From: an uncultured Clostridia bacterium
GTDB lineage: Bacteria > Bacillota > Clostridia > Lachnospirales > Anaerotignaceae
Reading direction: 5' to 3'
Assembly (NCBI GenBank): GCA_958420075.1
Contig: CATZIM010000001.1
Coordinates: forward strand, 1 to 31,764
Length of the DNA stretch: 31,764 nt
A program made the translations under genes and the position numbers. Of this stretch, positions 13,073 to 20,480 are shown in pieces. The notes under the pieces were generated by a model, which was not told where the DNA came from, searched no databases, and saw only the letters and a program-made list of their open reading frames with translations. How positions within the stretch are numbered: position 1 is the first letter of the stretch; the number at the start of each line of letters is the position of its first letter.

Positions 13073-14767
13073 TTACATCTGTTCTGGAGCGTCAATGCCC
13101 AGCAGCGCAAGACCTGCTGCCAGAACGGTTTTCACTGCCACAACCACTGCCAGACGTGCCTGACGCACTTCTGCTTCGCTGTTGAGGATGGGGTTGTCAT
13201 GGTAGAACTTATTGAATGCCTGAGAAATGGCTACCAGATGTCTTGTGAGTACATAGGGTTCCAGTTTCGCTGCTGCGTCTACAATCTTGGAAGGGAATGC
13301 TTCCAGCAGTTTGCAGACATTCAGGGATGCTTCATCATCCAGTTTGCTGAAATCGATGTTTTCTGCTGTGAAATCAGGCGCTTTTTTCAGGATGCTGCAT
13401 GCACGCGCATGGGTATACTGTACGTAAGGACCTGTTTCGCCGTCGAAGTTCAGCATACGTTCCCAAGAGAACACAACGTCTTTGATACGGGTGTTATACA
13501 GGTCGTTGAAGATAACGGCGCCGATACCAACTTTTTTCGCAACTTCTTCTTTATCAGGCAGAGAAGGATTCTTTTCTTCGATGATTTTCTTTGTTTCCGC
13601 AATTGCCTGATGAAGCAGGTCTTCCATCAATACCACGTTGCCGTGACGAGTGGAAAGTTTGCCGCTGTCCAGACTTACCAGACCGAAAGGTACATGAATC
13701 AGGTCTTTGTACCAATCATAGCCCATTTTATGGATAACTTCGAACCACTGTGCAAAGTGCAGGTTCTGGTCCAGAGCGGTCAGGTAGATACATTTATCGA
13801 AGTTATATGTTTTCTTGCGGTACAGAGCAGCTGTGATGTCACGGGTTGCGTAGAGTGTGCCGCCGTCTTTACGGATAATCAGGCAAGGAGGCATGTTCTT
13901 GTCTTCCAGGTTAACAATCATTGCCCCTTCGCTTTCTTCCAGCAGACCTTTTTCTTTCAGTTCGTCCACAACGGCTGCCATTTTGTCGTTGTAGAAGCTT
14001 TCGCCGGTGTATGCGTCGAATTTTACGCCCAGCATATCGTAAACACGTTCAAATTCTTTGATACTGATATCATAGAACCATTTCCACAGTGTCAGGGCTT
14101 CTTCATCGCCGTCCTGCATTTTTACGAACCACAGACGTGCTTCGTCATCCAGTTCCGGTGCTTTTTCCGCTTCATCGTGGAATTTTACATAAATACGCAT
14201 CAGTTCCTGGATGCCTTTTTCTTCAACGGCTTCTTTGCTGCCCCATTTTTTGTAAGCAACGATGAGTTTACCGAACTGTGTGCCCCAGTCGCCCAGATGG
14301 TTAACGCCTACGCATTTATAGCCCAGCTGGCTGTGAATCTGATACAGTGCGTTGCCGATTACGGTAGAACGCAGATGGCCTACATGGAAAGGCTTTGCGA
14401 TGTTGGGAGAAGAATAGTCGATAACGATGGTCTTACCTGCGCCCATGTCGCTTTTGCCGTAGTTTTCTTTTTCTGTCAGGACAGTTTCCAGTACCTTTTT
14501 GGTATAGAAATGCTTGTCCATAAAGAAGTTGATATATGCGCCAACGATTTTTACATCGGCGATGAAATCGGGTTTTTCCAGTTTTTCACCGATTTCCTGT
14601 GCAATGAGGGGAGGCGCTTTGCGCAGTACCTTTGCCAGTTTAAAGCAGGGATACGCAAAATCCCCCATGTCTGTATTGGCAGGCACTTCGATAGCTGCCG
14701 CGATTTCTTCCGCTGCCACGCCGCAGGCTGCGGACAGGCTTTTTGCGATTTCCAGTTTCATATCCAT
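13073..14767 (-). CDS. argS: Arginyl-tRNA synthetase
   Basis: ArgRS joins arginine to tRNA-Arg. It is a class I enzyme of 564 residues, normal length. The N-terminal Add-1 domain (about 1-85) recognises the tRNA. The catalytic Rossmann fold contains HVGHLRS (128-134, the HIGH motif). The KMSKS-position loop is KLSTRHG, a common variant in this family. Conserved VNHLGDWGTQFGKL and the C-terminal DALR anticodon-binding domain (about 445-564, ending LALLGIDAPEQM) complete it. The ATG at 14767 follows GGAGGA by 7 nt; a second ATG two codons on is possible. A promoter lies at 14847-14875. It forms a two-gene operon with the lipid kinase. Confidence 0.98.
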   Translation of the reverse strand: MDMKLEIAKSLSAACGVAAEEIAAAIEVPANTDMGDFAYPCFKLAKVLRKAPPLIAQEIGEKLEKPDFIADVKIVGAYINFFMDKHFYTKKVLETVLTEKENYGKSDMGAGKTIVIDYSSPNIAKPFHVGHLRSTVIGNALYQIHSQLGYKCVGVNHLGDWGTQFGKLIVAYKKWGSKEAVEEKGIQELMRIYVKFHDEAEKAPELDDEARLWFVKMQDGDEEALTLWKWFYDISIKEFERVYDMLGVKFDAYTGESFYNDKMAAVVDELKEKGLLEESEGAMIVNLEDKNMPPCLIIRKDGGTLYATRDITAALYRKKTYNFDKCIYLTALDQNLHFAQWFEVIHKMGYDWYKDLIHVPFGLVSLDSGKLSTRHGNVVLMEDLLHQAIAETKKIIEEKNPSLPDKEEVAKKVGIGAVIFNDLYNTRIKDVVFSWERMLNFDGETGPYVQYTHARACSILKKAPDFTAENIDFSKLDDEASLNVCKLLEAFPSKIVDAAAKLEPYVLTRHLVAISQAFNKFYHDNPILNSEAEVRQARLAVVVAVKTVLAAGLALLGIDAPEQM

Positions 14768-14846
14768 AATACATTCCTCCGATGGGTGTTTAAATGACTA
14801 TCTACGCACAAACGGGCTATTTCTGCCCATAGGCATGTTATTTTAT

Positions 14847-14875
14847 AATATACCACAAAAACCGCAGAAAATCAA
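14847..14875 (-). promoter_or_regulatory. Promoter of argS
   Basis: Minus strand: TTGATT (14875-14870), 17-bp spacer, TATATT (14852-14847). It lies 80 bp upstream of the argS start and is divergent from the promoter at 14900. Confidence 0.65.
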
Positions 14876-14899
14876 GAAAAGTGCCATTTGGCAGCAGAT

Positions 14900-14928
14900 T
14901 TGAACCAAGGGGAAATATATGATAAAGT
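14900..14928 (+). promoter_or_regulatory. Promoter of the P-loop kinase gene
   Basis: TTGAAC (14900-14905), 17-bp spacer, TAAAGT (14923-14928), 34 bp before the ATG at 14963. Confidence 0.55.
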
Positions 14929-14962
14929 GAAATAAAAAATTTGCAGAAAGGGAAATGCAAAA

Positions 14963-15487
14963 ATGATTGTATTCATCACAGGGGCCTCCCACACCGGAAA
15001 AACCGCCCTTGCACAAAAACTCCTTGCGCAGTATCAATACCCCTACTTTTCCATAGACCATTTGAAAATGGGACTCATCCGCAGCGGTTATACCCATCTG
15101 ACACCGGAGGATGATGCGGAACTGACAGATTATCTGTGGCCCATCCTGCGGGAAATGGCGAAAACAGCCATTGAAAACAGCCAAAATCTCATCATAGAAG
15201 GCAGCTGCATTCCTTTTGACTGGAAAAAGGATTTTACAGAGGAATATCTTCCCCACATCCGATATTACTGCCTTGTGATGAGTGAAAACTATATCCGAAA
15301 TCATTTTCAGCACATCAAAACATATGCGAATATCATCGAAAAACGTAAGAATGATGATTGGTGCACCATGGAACATGTACTGGAAGAAAACGCAAAGTTT
15401 TTTGCCCTTGCCCAAAAGCACCAAGCAAATATCATATGGATTGATGACAAGTATGAAGTCAACATGGATTTATGGGAATGCAGCTGA
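14963..15487 (+). CDS. P-loop kinase-like ATPase
   Basis: A 174-residue protein with a clear Walker A, GASHTGKT (residues 7-14), directly after the first beta strand. The arrangement IDHLKMGLIRSG after a short spacer resembles small nucleotide/metabolite kinases and the zeta-toxin/AAA_33 group. A likely Walker-B-like LIIEG (about 75-79) follows. The lid region has several Lys/Arg (EKRKNDDW). No partner antitoxin is recognised, so a toxin role is not proposed. It may phosphorylate a small metabolite. The ATG follows AAAGGGAAA by about 8 nt and a modest promoter is 34 bp upstream. It is the first gene of the plus-strand accessory block; a 125-bp gap separates it from the next gene. Confidence 0.75.
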   Translation: MIVFITGASHTGKTALAQKLLAQYQYPYFSIDHLKMGLIRSGYTHLTPEDDAELTDYLWPILREMAKTAIENSQNLIIEGSCIPFDWKKDFTEEYLPHIRYYCLVMSENYIRNHFQHIKTYANIIEKRKNDDWCTMEHVLEENAKFFALAQKHQANIIWIDDKYEVNMDLWECS

Positions 15488-15612
15488 TGCCCCATTTTCC
15501 AGGCAGTAAGAGAATTGTAAGAAATGTTTTTGCCCAATGCAAAGACATCCCCTGCCTTCTGTGCTATGATGAAAAAAAGACATGGAACGATATAGATATC
15601 AAACGAGGTGAT

Positions 15613-15864
15613 ATGATGGATTTTCCTTCTCGCTTTTTCCTGTTTCTTCTGAGTACAGGGATATTTTTCGCACTGGCTCTCATGTTCCCACTGGCGAGCA
15701 GTATACTTCTGATCCTGCCTCCTCTGCTGGCATTGGCATTCACAGCTTTGGTGAGCCATATCTTTTCCCAGCGAAAACGCATGGATGCCTTGGAGAAAGA
15801 AGTGGCAGAGCTGAAAGAAAAAATGGAAACCTTGAAACCAACAGAAATTTCTGAAGGGAAGTGA
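15613..15864 (+). CDS. Small two-TM membrane protein with coiled-coil tail
   Basis: An 83-residue protein without a recognised family. Two hydrophobic helices (about residues 7-26 and 29-48) form a membrane hairpin. A cytoplasmic amphipathic helix follows (about 53-75) with heptad-like spacing, RMDALEKEVAELKEKMETL, a likely short coiled coil. This layout is common in small accessory membrane proteins that bring a partner to the membrane. The ATG at 15613 follows GAGGTG by a few bases; the frame is open upstream to 15472 but that overlaps the kinase stop and lacks a ribosome binding site. The gene ends only 4 bp before the first of the three tandem paralogues, so it is very likely in one operon with them. 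Confidence 0.65.
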   Translation: MMDFPSRFFLFLLSTGIFFALALMFPLASSILLILPPLLALAFTALVSHIFSQRKRMDALEKEVAELKEKMETLKPTEISEGK

Positions 15865-15868
15865 ACCT

Positions 15869-16378
15869 ATGCGTTATACATTGCGGGACGGGGTGCTCTT
15901 TGCCTGTGCAGCCAGTATCCTGATTCTCAGCTACAGCTTACAGCCCACTTCGGTCATTGGCAGAGACCTGCATACCAGCCTTTCCGGCGGCGAAGTGGTA
16001 TCGTCTTTTGATACCCACAGCGGTTTTCAGGGGGACGGCAAATCCTGTACCATCATAACCTTTGAAGATGATGCCTTTCTCCAGCGCATCCAGCAGCAGC
16101 CCAACCTCTGGAAGCCTTTTCCGCCGGATGAAACGGTAAAAACGCTCCTTTACGGCGTCTACACAGACGAATATGCCATTTATCCCTGCGTCACAGGGAA
16201 AGATTCCACGGAGGAACCGCTGATTCCCCCCATTGAAAAGGGATATTATCTGCTGGAAGACCGTCACAGCGAAGCAAAGGAAAATTCGGACCTGCTGGAT
16301 CGTTCTTCTTATAACTTCACCCTCAGCGTATATGACGCAGACAACCGGACGTTATACTACTACAAACTGGATACCTGA
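15869..16378 (+). CDS. Tandem secreted paralogue A
   Basis: The 169-residue product has an N-terminal membrane anchor or uncleaved signal (about 7-26, GVLFACAASILILSYSL) followed by a soluble domain shared with the next two genes. The shared pattern is DTHSGFQGDGKSCT, then TFEDDAF, FPPDE, LLYGVY, PPIEKGYYLL and a terminal VYDADNRTLYY..LDT. I do not recognise a named family. The DxHxxFxGxGxxC block with conserved Asp, His and Cys could be a metal- or ligand-binding site, but this is inference. Codon use looks similar to the neighbours. The start lies 4 bp after the preceding gene and translation is probably coupled. Confidence 0.75.
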   Translation: MRYTLRDGVLFACAASILILSYSLQPTSVIGRDLHTSLSGGEVVSSFDTHSGFQGDGKSCTIITFEDDAFLQRIQQQPNLWKPFPPDETVKTLLYGVYTDEYAIYPCVTGKDSTEEPLIPPIEKGYYLLEDRHSEAKENSDLLDRSSYNFTLSVYDADNRTLYYYKLDT

Positions 16379-16397
16379 CAGAAATGGAGGGATTTGT

Positions 16398-16880
16398 ATG
16401 CTGTTTTTCCGTGCCATAACTGTACTCTTTTTGTCTTTGTTTACATTCCAAACCCCTGTAAATACGGAGGAAAGCGCCGCTGTGCGAAAAGCCGCTTTCA
16501 GCATCGGCATAGACCTTTCCGCCGGGGAATTGGTTTCCACCTATGACGACCACGGCGGATTCCACGGCGACGGCACCACCTGCACCATCATACAGTTTTC
16601 CGATGATGCTTTGCTGGAGGAAATCGAAAATGCAGGCACATGGCAGTCCTTCCCACCGGATGATGCTGTCAACCAGCTCCTTTACGGCAATTATCTTGAT
16701 GACCCCGAAACACAGGAACCCTTTGTGCCGCCCATAGAAAAGGGGTATTACCTGCTGAAAGACCGGAATTCACAAGCCGCAGAGAAACCAAACATTATGA
16801 AGCGCGGCTCCTTCAACTTCGATCTGGCAGTATATGACACAGACAACCGCACATTGTATTATCTGGTACTGGATACCTGA
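16398..16880 (+). CDS. Tandem secreted paralogue B
   Basis: The 160-residue product shares the whole domain of its two neighbours. An N-terminal hydrophobic segment (about 2-18, LFFRAITVLFLSLFTF) acts as signal or anchor. The shared block reads DDHGGFHGDGTTCT, QFSDDALL, FPPDD, LLYGNY, PPIEKGYYLL and VYDTDNRTLYY..LDT. It is closest to copy A at the C-terminal half. The ATG at 16398 follows TGGAGGG by 5-6 nt; an extension to 16233 overlaps copy A and is rejected. It sits 19 bp after copy A and is followed by a strong terminator, so A and B share a transcript. Confidence 0.78.
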   Translation: MLFFRAITVLFLSLFTFQTPVNTEESAAVRKAAFSIGIDLSAGELVSTYDDHGGFHGDGTTCTIIQFSDDALLEEIENAGTWQSFPPDDAVNQLLYGNYLDDPETQEPFVPPIEKGYYLLKDRNSQAAEKPNIMKRGSFNFDLAVYDTDNRTLYYLVLDT

Positions 16881-16891
16881 TTTTTCAGACA

Positions 16892-16922
16892 CTGCTCTTT
16901 TCCAAAGGGCAGGTCTTTTTTT
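16892..16922 (+). terminator. Terminator after paralogues A-B
   Basis: A 9-bp stem with one wobble (CTGCTCTTT with AAAGGGCAG), a TCC loop and a T-rich tail with T7 at 16916-16922. Confidence 0.88.
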
Positions 16923-17077
16923 CTGTATGAAAAAAGATGCATTTCCGCTGAATAAAAAGAAGAATTTTTCAAAAAAACACCGGATTTCCTGCCATTGTAA
17001 AGAAATCTACTGGCTTTCCGCCACAAAGTATGATATGATATGCATCGCATTGAATATTTTGAAACGGAGGAGATATT

Positions 17078-17569
17078 ATGAAATTCCATCTGCCTCTTTT
17101 TGCAATTCTGGCAACAGTAACACTGGCAGGCTGTCATTCCGCCAGCGCAGCACAGGTTACCGCAGAACAGATGGATGGGGAAATTCCCGCCCAGGAATTT
17201 TCCGTTACTTACAAAGATCACGGTGCATTCCGCGGTCAGGGCACTTCTTGTACCACACTGCAGTTCTCAGACGACGCTTTTCTGGAAAAAATCCAGGAAA
17301 AAGGCGTATGGAGACCTTTGCCACTGGACGAATCCACACAATATCTTGTTTATGGCGTTTCCGATAACGATTATCTGGGCACACCTCTGACAGACGATGA
17401 AGGTATGCCTTTGATCCCCGAAATCGAAAACGGATATTATCTGATAGACGAATCAAAGGAACATGTAGATGATACATCCAACGCATTTTTGATGCATACA
17501 CAGGATGTTTCCGTATCCATTTATGACGCGGATAACAGAATCCTGTATCACTGCGCCCTTGATAAATAA
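17078..17569 (+). CDS. Tandem paralogue C, lipoprotein
   Basis: The 163-residue product is a predicted lipoprotein: a hydrophobic signal (residues 1-15) followed by LAGC (lipobox, Cys 19). It has the same domain as paralogues A and B: KDHGAFRGQGTSCT, QFSDDAFL, LPLDE, LVYGV, IPEIENGYYL and VYDADNRILY. It is the most diverged copy. Because its membrane attachment is by lipid, while A and B have helical anchors, all three likely work at the outer membrane face or wall. The ATG at 17078 follows CGGAGGAG by 5-6 nt. It has its own promoter region, since a terminator separates it from B; a TATGAT lies near 17031-17036 but its -35 is unclear. Confidence 0.8.
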   Translation: MKFHLPLFAILATVTLAGCHSASAAQVTAEQMDGEIPAQEFSVTYKDHGAFRGQGTSCTTLQFSDDAFLEKIQEKGVWRPLPLDESTQYLVYGVSDNDYLGTPLTDDEGMPLIPEIENGYYLIDESKEHVDDTSNAFLMHTQDVSVSIYDADNRILYHCALDK

Positions 17570-17574
17570 CAATG

Positions 17575-17611
17575 AAAGCTGAAATCCTTATCCGAGGATT
17601 CCAGCTTTTTT
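17575..17611 (+). terminator. Terminator after paralogue C (repeat copy R3)
   Basis: AAAGCTGAAATCCT and AGGATTCCAGCTTT pair at 13 of 14 positions around a 6-nt loop, then TTT. It belongs to the same hairpin family as repeats R1 and R2; a GTTTTCTTC segment follows near 17633, as in the other copies. Confidence 0.8.
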
Positions 17612-17648
17612 ATTTTTCTATGATTTTGGCATGTTTTCTTCAGTTTTT

Positions 17649-17855
17649 TTACAGTCCTCTTGCCAGTCTTTGGAGCATATCCAGCAAATACCCATCCATG
17701 AACCGCAGCACCAGCACCAGCGCCGCCAGATAAGCCGCCAGGGAAATGACCTTTTGCAGATGGTTCTGGAAACGGTCTGCCGCTGCCACTTCCAGCACCG
17801 ACTGGATACACACAATGAGAAACAGCTGTCCTGCCAGCACCAGAAACCCTTCCAT
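17649..17855 (-). CDS. Small two-TM hypothetical protein
   Basis: A 68-residue, very hydrophobic product with two predicted helices (about 3-20 and 37-57) and a short amphipathic tail (LLDMLQRLARGL). No family is recognised. The general shape recalls small sporulation or holin-like membrane proteins, but no signature supports either. I prefer the ATG at 17855 because GGAGGGGAAGG lies 6-10 nt upstream; an ATG 11 codons earlier (17888) has no such site. It is a lone minus-strand gene, convergent with paralogue C and divergent from the hydrolase-fold gene. A pair of near-identical CTTATGAAACT segments lies upstream (17891-17922). Confidence 0.5.
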   Translation of the reverse strand: MEGFLVLAGQLFLIVCIQSVLEVAAADRFQNHLQKVISLAAYLAALVLVLRFMDGYLLDMLQRLARGL

Positions 17856-18011
17856 CTGCCCTTCCCCTCCAAATGCGAAAATCTTCATACTATCTTATGA
17901 AACTTCCATCTTTCTTATGAAACTACCTCTTTTCAAATGCACGATTTCGGTTCATAATAATAGTAATGGGATTTTTTTAATTTGCTGAAAAGAAAAAAAG
18001 GAGGTAACACG

Positions 18012-18989
18012 ATGATTCAAAAAGCCATTCGGAAACTTTCTCTCCCTCTCTTTGCCTCTGCCGGCATCACTGCCGCCGGACTTATCCTTTATCAGCGCAT
18101 CAGTCTGCATCGGGCATCCCGCAAGGGAGATAAAACACCTTTTGAAAGCTACACCACCCCTGACGGGGTTTCTATGGCATATGAACGTTTTGGTTATGGT
18201 CGTCCTGTGGTACTGCTCCACAGCCTCCATCCCGGGGCATCCAGACGGGAATGGCGCCCCCAGATCGAAAAGCTGGCAAAAGATTTTCGGGTATACACCG
18301 TAGATTTGCCGGGCTACGGTCAGTCCGACAAACCCACCAAACCCTGGACAGCTTATCAGTACGCCAAAGCCCTTCACAGCTTCCTTTCGGATGTCATTGG
18401 AAAGCCTGTTGCCTTGGCAGCCGCCAACGGCGGCGCGGATATCGCCCTGGTGCTGTCCATGCTTTATCCGGAAGATCTGGAAAAACTGGTGCTCATCTCT
18501 CCCGAAGGCATCGGCAGAGGATTTGCCACACCCAATGATACCCAACAGCTGAAAAAACTGCTGTCGCCTGTCATCGGCACTCAGGCATTTCTGGACGGCA
18601 CATCCAAAAAAGCCCTGCGGCTTCTGGCAGAAGAACTCTTTTACCAGAAAGAGCGTATGCCCGTTGATTTCGTGAAAAACCTGAAACAAAACGCCCGCTA
18701 CGGCAAAGGCGCACAGGCAAGCTATGCCGGTTATGTGACCCGCTTTGCCGCTGCCGATACCAAACAGGCTTTTGCGTCTCTTTCTCTGCCCTTCCTGCTG
18801 ATCTGGGGAGAACGGAATGTACGCAACAGCGCCGTTTATCTGGAAGAAGCCGAAAATTTACAGGAAAAAGGGGAATTTATGCTCTTTGAGGATACTGCTG
18901 CCCTGCCCCACATGGAAAACAGCAAGGCATTCGGTCAGATCCTGAAAGATTTTTTGAGTGAAGAAAATCTGGAGCGCAAAGCCATGTGA
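18012..18989 (+). CDS. Alpha/beta hydrolase-fold protein lacking the usual nucleophile
   Basis: A 325-residue protein with an N-terminal membrane segment (about 10-28) and an alpha/beta hydrolase fold. The fold is shown by RPVVLLHSLHPG (about 64-75, strand and oxyanion His-Gly-like turn), YTVDLPGYGQSDKP (95-108), ISPEGIG and the C-terminal LPHMENSKAF with catalytic-type His 300. The nucleophile elbow, normally GxSxGG, here reads AAANGG (136-141), so Ala 138 replaces Ser. The usual acid position reads WGERN, also not canonical. It therefore looks like a non-hydrolytic member or an enzyme with changed chemistry. The start at 18012 follows AAGGAGG by 8 nt. It is an orphan between the small TM gene and the thioesterases. 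A fused N-terminal anchor is unusual for simple hydrolases. Confidence 0.85.
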   Translation: MIQKAIRKLSLPLFASAGITAAGLILYQRISLHRASRKGDKTPFESYTTPDGVSMAYERFGYGRPVVLLHSLHPGASRREWRPQIEKLAKDFRVYTVDLPGYGQSDKPTKPWTAYQYAKALHSFLSDVIGKPVALAAANGGADIALVLSMLYPEDLEKLVLISPEGIGRGFATPNDTQQLKKLLSPVIGTQAFLDGTSKKALRLLAEELFYQKERMPVDFVKNLKQNARYGKGAQASYAGYVTRFAAADTKQAFASLSLPFLLIWGERNVRNSAVYLEEAENLQEKGEFMLFEDTAALPHMENSKAFGQILKDFLSEENLERKAM

Positions 18990-19051
18990 GCCTCCAGGCC
19001 AACAAAGAAAAAATAGGAAAGCAGCTTCCCATGATTTCTTAATGAGAACTG

Positions 19052-19159
19052 CAACGACTGTCTTTGGAAGAAAACATACCTCCGCAATACAAGACGGCTG
19101 GAAACTCTTTTAAGGGAAAGATTCCGGCTATCTTTGTTTTCTTACGAAGAAGTCCCTAA
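19052..19159. repeat. Palindromic intergenic repeat, copy R4
   Basis: A GGAAGAAAAC left end, an imperfect hairpin around GGCTGGAAAC and GATTCCGGCT, and the right end GTTTTCTTACGAAGAAGTCC (19136-19155) closely matching R2. It lies in the 18990-19178 spacer, which holds no gene, and reaches to 20 bp before the thioesterase start. Confidence 0.6.
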
Positions 19160-19178
19160 CGGAAAGGATGTTTTTGAT

Positions 19179-19661
19179 TTGAATTTCAATGAACTGCCCG
19201 GTCTGTCACAGACCCAAATGGAAGAATGGTACCATCAGGCAGTAGCCCCCAATTCTTCCCGTCTGCGGGAAGGCGCCATTGCCAAACTGGAACCCCAATT
19301 CGTATCCTGCGATTTTCAGGCAGGAGAAGCCGTAATGGAATATGAAGTGCTGGAATGGGAACTGAACCCCCAGAGCATGGTTCATGGCGGCATCATCATC
19401 ACTGGTTTTGATACCTCTTTGGGGATGCTTTGTCATTACTACGCATACCCCAATGTGCTGACCACCGTCAGCCTGTCCTCCACATTCGTACGCCCCATCC
19501 GTATGGGCGATACCATGGTGTTCCACAGCAAAATCAAGTCCTTTGGCCGCAGTCTTGTGACACTGGAAGGAAAAGTATATCTGAAAAGCACAGGAGAACT
19601 GGCTGCCACCGCAACAGCCACATTCAAGATTCTCCATCATAAAGTCAAAACAGAAATCTAA
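19179..19661 (+). CDS. Hotdog-fold thioesterase (PaaI-like), copy 1
   Basis: This protein is a hotdog-fold acyl-CoA thioesterase of the PaaI/YbgC-like group. The central sequence LNPQSMVHGGIIITGFDTSL (about residues 67-86) is the family's N-x-x-G/H-HGG active-site region, preceded by the first strands and followed by TVSLSSTFVRPIRMGDT. I place the start at a TTG (19179), with GGAAAGGA 10 nt upstream. This makes the protein 160 residues, exactly the length of its neighbour, and the N-termini align with Met 14 in both. A longer frame from a TTG at 19134 lies inside repeat R4 and has no ribosome binding site. The gene lies 21 bp before its paralogue and is co-transcribed with it. Confidence 0.8.
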   Translation: MNFNELPGLSQTQMEEWYHQAVAPNSSRLREGAIAKLEPQFVSCDFQAGEAVMEYEVLEWELNPQSMVHGGIIITGFDTSLGMLCHYYAYPNVLTTVSLSSTFVRPIRMGDTMVFHSKIKSFGRSLVTLEGKVYLKSTGELAATATATFKILHHKVKTEI

Positions 19662-19682
19662 ACAAAAGAAAGGAACCGACCT

Positions 19683-20165
19683 ATGATCTACTTAAGCGAA
19701 GAAACCTCCTCTCAGGAGAATATGGAAGCATGGCTCAGTCAGCTTTCCGATCCGGAATTTCCACTGCTGAAAGACAGCGTTTTAAAACTGCTGAAGCCCA
19801 GACTGGTGGCATGCAATTTTGAAGAAAAATCCGCAGAGTTTGCCTTTACTGTAGAGGATTGGCAGCTGAACCCGGAAAAAGGGCTTCACGGCGGCATTAT
19901 GGCAACAAACTTTGATGTATCCTTTGGTCTGCTGTCTCATTATTTCGCAAAACAGCACATGGTTTCCACAGTGACCATCCATACCACATTCTTGAAGCCG
20001 GTTATGCCCAACGACGTCATCCATTACAAAGTACAGATGTCCCATCTGGGCAGAACCATCCACAGCATGACAGCAGAAGCATGGCTGGAACGGGATAATA
20101 TTCTGGCTGCTACCGCTTCCGCTTCTTATATGAAACTTCATCAGACTTTTGATAGTCCTATCTGA
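19683..20165 (+). CDS. Hotdog-fold thioesterase (PaaI-like), copy 2
   Basis: The second tandem copy, 160 residues, has LNPEKGLHGGIMATNFDVSF at the active-site region and TVTIHTTFLKPVMPNDV beyond it, parallel to copy 1. The two differ throughout, so the duplication is not recent. These enzymes hydrolyse acyl-CoA or related thioesters; the acyl group is unknown. The start follows AAAGGA by 8 nt, clearly better supported than the TTG of copy 1. Two hotdog subunits usually dimerise, so an A-B heterodimer is possible. The stop is followed immediately by repeat R5, whose hairpin can terminate the transcript. Confidence 0.88.
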   Translation: MIYLSEETSSQENMEAWLSQLSDPEFPLLKDSVLKLLKPRLVACNFEEKSAEFAFTVEDWQLNPEKGLHGGIMATNFDVSFGLLSHYFAKQHMVSTVTIHTTFLKPVMPNDVIHYKVQMSHLGRTIHSMTAEAWLERDNILAATASASYMKLHQTFDSPI

Positions 20166-20168
20166 TTT

Positions 20169-20275
20169 TTGGGAGCTGCTTCATAAGAAAACAAATATAG
20201 CCGGATTCCTTGAAATACAAAGGATTCCGGCTTTCCTGTTTTTATTGGCGTTATTTTCTTCTGAAAACTGCCCCT
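20169..20275. repeat. Palindromic intergenic repeat, copy R5
   Basis: The left end CTTCATAAGAAAAC is the exact complement of the right end of R2 over 13 bp (20180-20192). A hairpin (20199-20232, AGCCGGATTCCTT arms, one mismatch) follows, and the right end reads ATTTTCTTCTGAAAACTGCC. The hairpin probably terminates the thioesterase message (T-rich CTTTCCTGTTTTT after it). The 20166-20610 spacer holds only R5, R6 and AT-rich DNA. Confidence 0.7.
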
Positions 20276-20382
20276 TTCCTTTTCAGAAATCAAGCAATGT
20301 GGTGATTGTTCATCAGAATGTGTCCGCATACCAAAGACACGCCCTTCTATAATCCAAATCTCATTCTATATATTATGTAAAC

Positions 20383-20480
20383 AAAAAACTTCATATTTTC
20401 TGAAGAAAATAAATAGAAAAGCCGGTGTTCTTCCATGAAAATATACCGGCTTATATTTTTCAATTTCTCCTGAAGGAGCA
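20383..20480. repeat. Palindromic intergenic repeat, copy R6
   Basis: A diverged copy: TATTTTCTGAAGAAAAT, then an 8-bp AAGCCGGT hairpin (20419-20426 with 20445-20452) and a TTTCTCCTGAAGGAG end. On the minus strand the hairpin lies about 160 bp past the noc stop and could end that transcript. Confidence 0.5.

Noticed and set aside
13199..14797. A 532-codon plus-strand frame opposite argS
   Set aside because: Shadow of argS: low-complexity Phe/Cys-rich translation, no start signals, and argS is certain on the other strand.
14963..15487. P-loop protein as a zeta-type toxin
   Set aside because: Walker A alone is not enough, no antitoxin-like gene is adjacent, and the zeta-specific residues cannot be identified by eye.
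19134..19178. N-terminal extension of thioesterase copy 1 from an upstream TTG
   Set aside because: The extension lies in repeat R4, lacks a ribosome binding site and does not align with the tandem paralogue, which begins at the equivalent of 19179.
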